Source: Marsupella aquatica (lineage: Eukaryota > Marchantiophyta). Taken from it: a stretch of DNA of 64,000 nt. The position numbers and the translations under genes were made by a program. Positions 54,838-64,000 of the stretch are shown here, piece after piece; position 1 is the stretch's first letter, and the number at the start of each line of letters is the position of its first letter. The stretch covers positions 17,174,001-17,238,000 of the forward strand of contig OZ316893.1 of assembly GCA_973895155.1 (NCBI GenBank), in the 5' to 3' direction. Below the pieces are notes generated by a model that did no database searches, was not told the DNA's origin, and saw nothing but the letters and a program-made list of their open reading frames with translations.

Positions 54838-57800
54838 TAGGATGCTTGACATTTTTAGCTATTAAACACCCTAAAAAATAAGAAGAGGAGTTTTTTGAAC
54901 TATTTTTCTACCCCAATATTTTTGGAATATTCTAAAAATATTGACAAAGCCAAGCTAAAGCTCCTCTCCATATTGGTGCATGAACAGCATGGTGCATGAA
55001 CGGCATGGAGCAATCATCCCACTCTTTAAGGTTACGCATCACATATTCGGGCTTCTTATTAGCAGGCTTTCCATTGACAAAGTTGGCAATGACATCAACC
55101 GATGATAGAACACAAGCAAAACCTTTCATTTCCCCTTTAATTTGAGAGGTTCACCTTGGCTCCAGTGGGTGTGAAGCCATGTAAAGAATTGCCTGCCTCC
55201 CTAACTCAGTTGAGACTTTCAATTGGATTCGATAGATAGATACTTCAAAAGCTTGGTTGATATTAGAAATCCAGAAAATGTTGGTAAGAATAAACAAGGG
55301 GGTCCACCAATTAATTATAAATACAATAAAAGAGGTTGCACTACTGTAAATTTAAACATCTTTAGTGACTAGGTGCTTAAAAGCTGGTTTAACCAAACCT
55401 GTTGCTGATCCTATATGAAATGGAGTGGGGCCCAAGTTTTGCTAATGTGGAGCACATTTTTGTCTCAAATTTTAGACCTTCTGGTCCCGTAGTACATTCC
55501 TCTTTTGAGGCAATCGCATTTAAAGTGTACCCATAAGTCCTTCATAAGATCTACTCTTGTCAGAGCTAGAAAGACTGCAGCGGTTCCCTAGCTTGTCTTT
55601 TAACAAATTATTCTAGCTCTCCTAGCTCCACTTAGCTTAACAAGACCTTGGAGGCCATAAAAAAAACACTTTTGGCCCCGGTACACAATATTATATTTAG
55701 TGTGTGAAATTGCCTTCCAATTTGCTTGGTGAAAAAAAGCTCACAAGTGCCCCAACTTCCTGTAAAGCCACCTAAGAGGAGGGGATTTCAGCACGAGTTA
55801 AAGGTGATCATGAAGTAAAGATCTTATCATATCCTTGGATTGCACTGAGTGACAGAAAAAAGCGCAAATAACCGAGTACTCTTTTTCCGGGTACGGAAAG
55901 GTCTTTTTATAACCAATCAGAGCTGAGGTCAAAGAGGGAGGTCCACAGAGGGACCCACCCAGTAGAGTGGGAGATTGTGATCGCAAAAAGTTGTGGGGTC
56001 CGGGACTATGCAAGTTGCTCTGGAGCAAGCATGACTGTCCAGCGCAATGAGAGATTCTGGAGGTAAAGATATATTTTATTCAATCATTAGAAGGGAAGAT
56101 TGAGATGTTCATTATTCCCTGAGGTACATTTTCATACAACTCAGTAGTACTACCGCAAATAGCATTTGTTCTACTCTACAAGTGAGCTCCAGTCGGGCTT
56201 CACTTTTGTTTGTAGAACAATCATCTACCCAGGCCTCTACCCTTTTGAATAGAGGTATAGGGCAAGAGTAAAAGCCCACGGTTTCTGCCGTGAGAAACAA
56301 GCGCATGTGGCACATTATATACTGAACCCACTCAAGACTATTTGGAATTGCATAATTAGAGTTATACGTAAATGTACAGGATGAAACTCAGAAAAGTGAG
56401 TTGAATCAAGCTCAAAAAAGCATAACACAATTCTCCCCTTAAAGCCCCCCTTAAAGCTCTTAACCCACTAACACTCAGGTTGGGTTTACTAAGTACTCCA
56501 GTGAGGCACTCTACAGACTGCTGAACATGGAGGAAACATCAATGATGAAACAAAATGAAACTTCCTGAGCCGAAACAAAATTGCAAACACAATTAACATA
56601 GAGCTGAAATTTTGAACTTTCAACCTAAGCAACAATTGAAATGGGTCATTTGAAATGAGAATCAAAATCCCAAGCTGGGAGTTTGAGCTGTCAACCAGAA
56701 TACACATCAATTCATCAGTCCTGTCCTGAAATTAAACTTGAATGAATTGAAAGGATCTCCTAGCCTGACTCTGAAATAATCCATGGCAACTCGCAAAGTC
56801 TGTGGCAGCACACAAAGTTGAACACAAAGTGTATGGGAGCTCTTGAAGTAGAACAAGAGAGCTCTGGGTGACAGGGTAATGTTACTTTTAGAGGCATTAG
56901 TGCAATTTCACCCCTTATTTGAACATGCAGCAGTTTAATTTTGGGTTTAATGGAACCTTAAATCACCCTGAACCCGAGTCAAAATGATGTATTACTCACC
57001 CACCTTCTAGCACTTTATGGGATACTCTGTTGTATAGTTGGGGATTGGACCTGAGATCTGCAGGTCACCCTAAACTTATTCCCAATCTCCCAGGACAAAA
57101 ATCAGTTGGAAGCCAATAAAAGAACCCAGGGGCCATAGGGAATGACCAGCAATCACCTGGGTACCGCCAGCTGACCTAGAGAGGAGACCCCAGGTCACCA
57201 TGAGACCTGACTATTAATGGGTCAGGCAGCACCGTGGTGCATGCTGATGATACCCCCTGGCTCCCAGGTCACTAAGAGAATGAATCATCGTAAGACACCT
57301 GGGAATGTTTGGATCACGAATGCAAAGACAATATCTAAAACAGCATCTCATGGATGACCCTAGTGACGTGATCAAACTATTCTGTCTAAAGTTATAGTCG
57401 CTACATTTCTCCCAGCACCCCTATAGTCGTCGTAGACATCTGGCAATGTGCTCAATACTATGGGTATCCTTCGTGACTTTCATTGGGGATCCTCCGTATT
57501 TGTCCTCTTCGTTTAGATATTGAAGATTTATTTTTGGATTGATTGAACAGAAATGAAATCATGGCATGAGAAAAAATATTGTATCAATACCCGTATGCAT
57601 GCGTATTTGAAGACAAGTAATATATTTAATTATTGATGTTAGTTCAGGCAATGTCTAGTGAGAGTGAAGGTCTGGATGGACCGAAGTGTTTGTTTTGCCC
57701 ATCCCCATGGACTGTGACACATGTATCACTTTACCCCAAAGTTCACAGTGACTGGTTGCTTTTGCAAGGATGCTTAGTAAGAATTGCAAACCATGACAAC

Positions 57801-59444
57801 AAAAACCAACCAGAATTAGTTATCTTTTGCTTAAGTTAGCCCCACTCTCATATTAGGGTTACCAAGGTTAATTACGGAAAAACTCAGTCAGAGATAAGCT
57901 CAATTACAATGAACAAGGTCAAGGTGCAAAGTCTTGTGCGCTGCACTTACAGACTAACTTTCATCTATTACTAGAGTCTGTCTGGTTGCTGCGTACCGTC
58001 CCGTCTGTTCGACCCTGCTTCCACGACAACCAAGCTGGGAGCTGCCCTCAGAGATATAGTACAATTACCCTACATGATTGACGCTGGGAGGCGGACGTTC
58101 ACAGTGGGTATTCTATCGTCGTGGTTGACTCGGTCCTTGCAGAGTGCAGATTGCCGTGCGTTACAGAATTATGGAAGGTAAAGTACTTACAGTAGTTGGT
58201 CAGAGCCTCAGACAGTCAGAGCTGGTGTCCACGACACGAAAGTAAACGCTGTGCTTCAATTATTTTCGAGAGCGAAGAGATACTCCTTCCCGTGTTTCGG
58301 AACAAGGTATAGAAAAAAATAGCTACACTGGTGACGATCGCACAAAACTGTTGATCGCCAGGATGATGGTCCCCCGCAAAATTCTCGATTGCAGATGTGC
58401 TGCAATCGAGAGTGTAGTGCCCTGGTGGCTTCCCCTGCGTTCTGCTTTTGCTTTCGCTCTTCCTATGCCGGCAGCCCTCCATAGTCTACCCTTGCCAGTT
58501 ACCGCTCATGTTTTGTTGACGCCGGTTTACTCTGTCCAAATGTTTTCGACGTCCTTAATTTGTTCATAGTTTTGGCCTGGCCAATGTACCATATTTTCGT
58601 AACTGTGGAAGTTTTCCCCGCTTCAAGCACCAGTTACTTGGCTGCCTGTCGGGGGGCAGGTTTTCGTCTTCCCCGCATAACAATTCTACACAAAATAAGC
58701 TGGAGAACGTGCGCGAATGTCGGCGATAAAATTATGGCCGCGATGTTGCGGGGAGATTTTTTATTTCTTTTGCATTGACTCTGGTCCCAAGACAGCGCAG
58801 TGCTTTCTCTGGTCCGTATCAACTTACAGGGATATTACAACTTGAACGCAAAGGTTCCAACCAGATCAGGGCAAACTCTTCCTTTACAGAATGATGGATG
58901 AGTCTTTACACACTCATGTGTAAAGTTCAGAGAATAGTTCTGACAAAAAGTTTTGCAGGTCACACTACTGTATCGTTGACGACTGGAGTCTCTGCAGATT
59001 TGCATGGACGATGGTCTCGTTCGTGAATAAGTACCGTTGGCCGGAAAGAATCCGAGGGGATCGTCGCAAGCGGAGGCCTCCATGCTTTCCTCATACCCGG
59101 CGCTCTCTGGTTCGTATGCCCTCCGTCTCCCAAATCCTTCCCCTGGATCCCTGGGGAATCGACACCTTGCAACTCATTTTAGCAAGGGGCATGGTACAGG
59201 ATTGTGAGCTTTGGCGATTGCTCCCTTCTGCACGGTTCTTTTCTTCCCAAATGGCTGCGTACTTAGCGAGCTGAGTTTCGTCGAAAATGATTTTTTTTCA
59301 GGTATAGCATGACTAACAGGCAGAAAGCAGGGAACTAAGAAACTAGTTGGGCTGTGATGTGGGAGTCATCGTTCCTACTCAATCAGCCCCGCCAGTCAGC
59401 CACTGCAGAACTTTCTTGCTTACTGAAAGCAATCGAAGAGCTAG
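54838..59444. other. Gene-poor intergenic region
   Basis: 4.6 kb without a supported gene. Short ORFs (for example near 54932, 56112 and 58216) lack motifs and conserved composition. Base composition rises in GC from about 58000 onward, toward the transporter gene. Confidence 0.4.
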
Positions 59445-59646
59445 CTGGTTTGGCACGTCCTTGCGATAGTGTGTATCCTGACTGCTTGTCTGACAATCTA
59501 CAGTAGGGAGGAGAACTAGTTTAAGTACCGTTAAAATAGATCGGGCTGGTTGGGCACGTCCTTGAGATATTGTGTATCCTGACTGCTTGCCTGACAATCT
59601 ACAGTAGGGAGGAGAACTAATTTAAGTACCGTTAAAATAGATCGGG
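59445..59646 (+). repeat. 101-bp tandem duplication
   Basis: Two copies (59445-59545 and 59546-59646) differing at only a few bases, each ending in ACCGTTAAAATAGATCGGGC. Confidence 0.9.
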
Positions 59647-59760
59647 CGTGCGCGCTCTGTGAACATTTGAAAATATGTTACAGAAAACTTCAACTTGAGG
59701 TCGAATTTGATTAGACAATGTCGTCGTTTCCATGCGTCCAATTATGAAATCTAGTAATGG

Positions 59761-59898
59761 GTGCTTGACTGAACTGAATTGGGTTGATTTCGTAGGATTA
59801 TTATCGCAGTGGCTTTCGTCCAATTAGGAACCGAGTCTTGGGTGCAGAGGTGCTTGACTAAATTGAGTTGGGTTGATTTCGTAGGGTTATCGCAGTGA
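59761..59898 (+). repeat. Imperfect duplication of about 50 bp, 89 bp apart
   Basis: GTGCTTGACT...GGGTTGATTTCGTAGG...ATCGCAGTG occurs at 59761 and again from 59850, with a small deletion in the second copy. Confidence 0.8.
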
Positions 59899-60067
59899 GA
59901 TGCGAAGAAGGGTGTGAGTCTGCAGAAGATGGGATGAGCTTTTAGTAAATCAAATTTCTCGCTCAACTAGCGACAAATCTGCACTGAACCGAACAACTTT
60001 CAGGAAAGACAAAGGTCTCATCAATTAGCACATTTCATCACTTGAACGCAGATACTGGTACCCAGCC

Positions 60068-60336
60068 ATGAGGGCGGAGGAGGGGACCGAGGGGAACATG
60101 GGACCAGTCCACACGTACCCAGTACCCATGGTGGCTTCAATCGACCGTGGAAAGCTGGAGAATGTTTCGCTAATGAAAGTGATGAAACATACCGACGGTC
60201 GTCGAGCGATGCTAGCCGTTGTACCGACACTTACTTTGGGTATCATTGGCGGGTATTTTCTTATATCATTGCCTTCATTGTTCCCTCTCAACGCCTCGAC
60301 GACTGTTCCCGCCATCATATCTGTGAAACTTTCCTA
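60068..60336 (+). CDS. Possible first exon of the transporter gene, uncertain
   Basis: Open frame MRAEEGTEGNMGPVHTYPVP ... with a hydrophobic segment TLTLGIIGGYFLISLPSLFPL near the end. It could be an N-terminal transporter exon, but the family's usual N-terminal G-x-G-I-L-x-L-P helix is instead begun by the exon at 61015. The opposite strand is also open here. Kept as a candidate only. The sequence after it (60328-60460) contains a tandem duplication of about 70 bp. Confidence 0.25.
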
Positions 60337-61014
60337 GCTTTCGTTTCCAGCACATGTAAACTTCATCCCTTCATTTGATTATCTTCTTTATGAACCGTTC
60401 CTAGATTTCGTGTCCAGCAGCAGATGTAAGCTTCATCTTTCGTTTTTCATTATCTCCCTTCGTAGCTTGAAGAAGCTGTTTCGATGTCAACGAAGAGAGC
60501 CTACAAACGTCAGTTTTCTTGAATGTATTGCCGGTGCTTCCCTACGATCCTAAACATTTGGGACAGTGCCAGGACGGTAAATTCGTTCCGTAAAATGCAC
60601 TCGTGGTACTTCGGCCTATGTTTCCACCGTTAAGAACGAGATCTCACACAACGCGACTTGCTTCAGAAAATTCGACACTAATTTGTAATTTTCTTCTCTG
60701 TCATTTGGTAAGTCCATAATAACATCTGAAAAATGAGGAGTACAGTGGAATTCCCAGAGTCAGTTTTCTTGAATGTATTGCCGGTGTCTGTCGAGTCAAT
60801 TCCATGTTTAAGATGTCTGGCAAAATAAGCAACGAAACCTTTCTAGTTGAATCTGTCATATTTGCGTGTCCTAGTACCTGCTTGGTGTTGGGAAAGTCGA
60901 ATATGTCCTATTTTCCCTCTCGCGTTCCTAATCAATTCGGATTTGCTCCTTCATGGCGATACTCTGTCTTCCTGTCATACGCATGTGAGGGTTGCTGAGT
61001 GGCGAATTTTGCAG

Positions 61015-63985
61015 GGCTGTTTTACCCTTGGCGTGGGCGTTCAGTGTTACTGGCGTAGTTTGCGGAGTTTTGGTCATGGTGATTGTCGCCGCAGCCAATG
61101 CCTACACCAGTGATCTTCTTCTCAGACAAGCGTACGTGACTGGCACATTTGATTACGAGAATCTAGCCTTTGTTATTGGTGGCAAATGGTGGAGGGTACG
61201 TACGTTCATAACCTGACATCCCTTCACCCCATGCGCTCGTCCCTTGATACGTGTTCTCATCTCGTGCGCTTGTTGGTCGACTGTAATTCAAGTTTAGGTA
61301 TCAATGGTGTTTACGAGGGTATTCAATTTGTATAATATTTCTTCTCTGATGAATTCGAATTCGTGGGGTTCCTAGCCAAAAGTTAACTCTTACCTGTTTG
61401 TGCACTGCAGCTTGTCACTGAGATCAGTATTGTGGTCCTACTCGTTGGGAGCATTGTCGGAAGTATAGTCCAAATTGGTGAAGTTGGTAGAACAGGCCTG
61501 CTTGCATTTTCATCAGACCTTCCCAACTGGCTGGTAGGAAGTTATGGGCGTGTTATCATTGCCTTTGCTGTCATTTTCATCGTTGCACCTTTGTGCCTCG
61601 TCAACCAGCTTCGGCAGGTATCGATTCTAGAACTTGACTCAAATAATTCATGATGTGGCATCACCAGTAGATATGAATTCAGTTGTTAGGAGAAATTTTG
61701 TGGAGGTTCAAGACTGTTTCTGCTAAATTGTCAGTCCTGTGCGGGCCTAATCGCCGAAACAAACCAGAGAAGTTGAGCAAGACATTTCTGCCTGAGCGCG
61801 ACCTTCCTGTTTCTGAAAGAATCTGTCCGTGTGTGTGGGTGGGGTGTGGTGGGGGGAGTCCTGGTTTCTCTTCAGCCCCTGGCTGGGCTCTGGTCCAACC
61901 TCTCTCCCTCCTGGTACTGGGTATGACCCCCCTTGTGGGCTACCCTACAGAGGTGCATGCTCCGGAGTTGATCGTCTATCCTCTGTTAGATGGGTCAGCT
62001 TTCGGTATTCAAGGAAAAAAAGAATCTGTCCGTTGACCCTACGAAGTTCAATTCGTGCTTCAAGCACTGCTTTTCAAGAAATTGCAGTCTACGTTAACGG
62101 CTAGGTAGTGTAAGTCAAGCTGGTAATCGTTCGGTGGGATTGTCGCCAAGTGATTCTTGCAGCTGGAGTACGCGGGTATAATTGGCACTGGCATTGTACT
62201 GTGGCTCATGTTTAGTGTTGTCATCAACAGCCTCTCCCACGGGTTACCTTCACTTGCAAATAAACAACTTGCAGTCGTGGGTTTCAGCAGTATAGGTATG
62301 GCATGTTATTGCAACCTGTAAAAGTTTGGACCATCTAGCAACTTGTTTACAATACTAGTACTATCGATACCCCTGGCAGAGCCTCCTATAGGACGGGGAA
62401 CTCCAGGCCCCCTAGCCACATTTACGGCGCATCTTGTTTCCTTTCTTTCCCTCCATAGTTGGTGCCAGTACTACAACCTTTGACATTAGGCTTCGCATTC
62501 GAAAATTTCGTTTCATGGTGCTCACCCAATGATCTTCTTCCGAGTCGTACTTGGGTGGTTTATATAGTGTGGTATTTACAGTACCGTCTGAAACTGTCGA
62601 TGACAACCTGGACCATGTAGTTGATGCTCTAGCGATCAGTGGGGAAGGATATGAGTGGATGATAGTGATTTGATCCCTGTGTTACGAGCGCAGCTTACGC
62701 GAGCGGGCCTTAAATGACATTGCATTAGGAATGAGGATTCTAAATGATAGTGATTTGATCCCTGTGTTACGAGCGCAGCTTGCACGAGCGGGCAATAAAT
62801 GACTTTGCATTAGGAATGAGGATTCTTACTGTGGAAGTCCTTCGATGGGTGACATGCAGGAAATGTGACTCAAGCGGTTTCCATATTTGGTTTTGCTTTT
62901 TACATTCAGCCTATAATGATGCCAATGCTCGGAGAAGTACCCGACGGCAGTATTGGGGTGAAAGTTGTGTCTTACTCCACCCGGATTGTTGTACTAGGTA
63001 AGATTAATCATGATGCCCGACTGAATCGCCCAGGTGAATTGATGTGGTTGTGAACGGTGTGAGGATTCCTTTGTAGTTCAGGGGAGTTGTCATATATTTG
63101 CTCCTGGTAGGATCACAATAGTTGCTAAGTTTATTGCCAACTCCCATGACAAAATGACTGATTATCTTGTCGATGCATGCTGTCTACATTTACTGGTTTT
63201 CTCTTTGCAGTACTATTCTTACTCTGTGTACACTGTACGAATGCATATACAGTGAACGCTTTCTTCATCTATTTCTTCACCGGCTTTTTTGGAGCCGCAT
63301 ATTATGGTCAAAACACTTCCAGTGACATCTTGGAGAACCAGTGGCTAGGTGGAGGGGTGGCACAAGGATGTCTCAACATCTCTATGACACGTACGCCATT
63401 GTTCGAACACCGTAGATTCTGGTTTCTGTGCTCCTTATCTGCTGTGCTGTTCTCAATCTCTGGTTAATGGCAATTGATTTTCAGGCGTTTTTAGTCTTTT
63501 GGAGTTAGACATCGCTCTCACCCTAACGATTAAGCCAGAGTCTTACCATGGGTGCCTTGTGACACCTCAAGGCAATTTAGCAGTATCTTGGGTTGTTTGT
63601 TGCATGGCTGCTATATAACAGTCAATTCATGTTGACAGGAATTTTACAATCTGTCAAAATCTTGTCAAATATCATGTGAATCTTGCTCTGATGTTTAACC
63701 TGGTTGGGCTTTGGATTGGTGTGCAGTTTACTTGTCTATATCCACCCCGGTGCTTGAATTCCCAACGAGGCATACAGTCGATGGTTGGATTCCTGCGAGA
63801 TTCATGCGACGAAAATGGCCGAGGCACGTGGTGGTCACGACTCTCATCCTAGGAGTTTCTCTAGCGATAGCCCTTGCATTCCCGAGTAGCTCCAGTCAAA
63901 TTCTCACAGCTACCGGAGCTACCGGGGTGTGCATGGTGTCTTATCTTATCCCCGTTGTCAACCACTTACTCCTCCATTACAACAG
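61015..63985 (+). CDS. Amino acid transporter, AAAP/SLC38 family, at least six exons, right end open
   Basis: Exons by GT-AG borders with matching phases: 61015-61195, 61411-61617, 62163-62295, 62860-62997, 63211-63390, 63727-63985; the last ends CAG|GTTTGA, so the gene continues. Translation shows transmembrane helices in AAAP order: AVLPLAWAFSVTG, then YTSDLLLRQAYVTGTFDYENLAFVIGGKWW (the T-Y/F-x-D/E-L-A-F block), LVTEISIVVLLVGSIVGSIVQIGEVG, IIAFAVIFIVAPLCL, GIVLWLMFSVVINSL, SIFGFAFYIQPIMMP, a polar loop, AFFIYFFTGFFGAAYYG, and VVVTTLILGVSLAIALAF with TATGATGVCMVSYLIP. The family moves neutral amino acids with H+ or Na+ across the plasma or vacuolar membrane. No stops or frameshifts. The N-terminal exon is not fixed. 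Confidence 0.85.
62661..62829 (+). repeat. 85-bp tandem duplication in a transporter intron
   Basis: 62661-62745 and 62746-62829 are nearly identical (GATAGTGATTTGATCCCTGT start). It lies in the intron between exons ending 62295 and starting 62860, so it does not change the protein. Confidence 0.9.
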
Positions 63986-64000
63986 GTTTGAATCTTTATT

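Noticed and set aside
58216-58822. Short ORFs on both strands near 58.2-58.8 kb
   Set aside because: No domains, no codon bias visible, overlapping in several frames.
60025-60318. Minus-strand ORF opposite the candidate first transporter exon
   Set aside because: No motif, no hydrophobic segments, no splice signals; probably a shadow.
1-64000. tRNA, rRNA or other RNA genes
   Set aside because: No cloverleaf box A/B pair or rRNA-like stretch was recognised by eye; a tRNAscan/Infernal run would be needed to exclude small RNAs.

Overview
The window looks like repeat-packed nuclear DNA of a plant or streptophyte alga. The evidence is nested Ty3/gypsy elements, a CACTA (En/Spm) element with plant-type TNPD/TNPA genes, Helitron-like and copia-like remnants, and one spliced host-type gene at the right edge. 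I cannot name the species. Almost every element gene carries frameshifts or stop codons, so most of the window is decaying mobile DNA.

Layout: (1) 1-31.8 kb is a four-level nest. An old gypsy family (gag, protease, RT-RNase H, no visible integrase, and a coiled-coil ORF just before the LTR) occupies 1-8274 and resumes at 30893. Into it, with a 4-bp ACGG target duplication, a second gypsy element (8275-30892) inserted. Into the RT gene of that element, with a 3-bp TCG duplication, a 12.4-kb CACTA element (14288-26718) inserted. The CACTA carries PHD-finger and BRCT-domain gene pieces besides its transposase genes. The end of a second, truncated CACTA lies at 26908.

(2) 31.8-41.5 kb holds two copies of an unusual coding module. 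One is a truncated fossil (31.9-33.8 kb); the other is nearly full (35.5-41.2 kb). The module has a Lys-rich tail, a ParB-like domain, a beta-class-like DNA methyltransferase domain and a Ulp1/C48 SUMO-protease domain, and is followed by an FCP1-like phosphatase ORF.

(3) 41.7-51.5 kb holds a distant relative: a multi-exon ParB-methyltransferase gene on the minus strand, divergent from a Mutator-like transposase gene with an HNHP zinc finger and two SUMO-interaction-like motifs. Fifteen copies of a 15-bp palindrome (consensus TAGCGCCTGGCGCTA) lie across this block, all in intergenic, intronic or UTR sequence. I regard 31.8-51.5 kb as the most likely undescribed system: a eukaryotic mobile element family using a prokaryote/phage-type ParB-methylase pair and SUMO-pathway parts.

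(4) 51.9-60 kb is gene-poor: a copia-like tail and LTR, two Helitron-like 3' ends with a minisatellite, a MITE-like element, and local tandem duplications.

(5) 61.0-64 kb holds at least six well-formed exons of an amino acid transporter (AAAP/SLC38 type), the only clearly intact host gene. It runs off the right edge.
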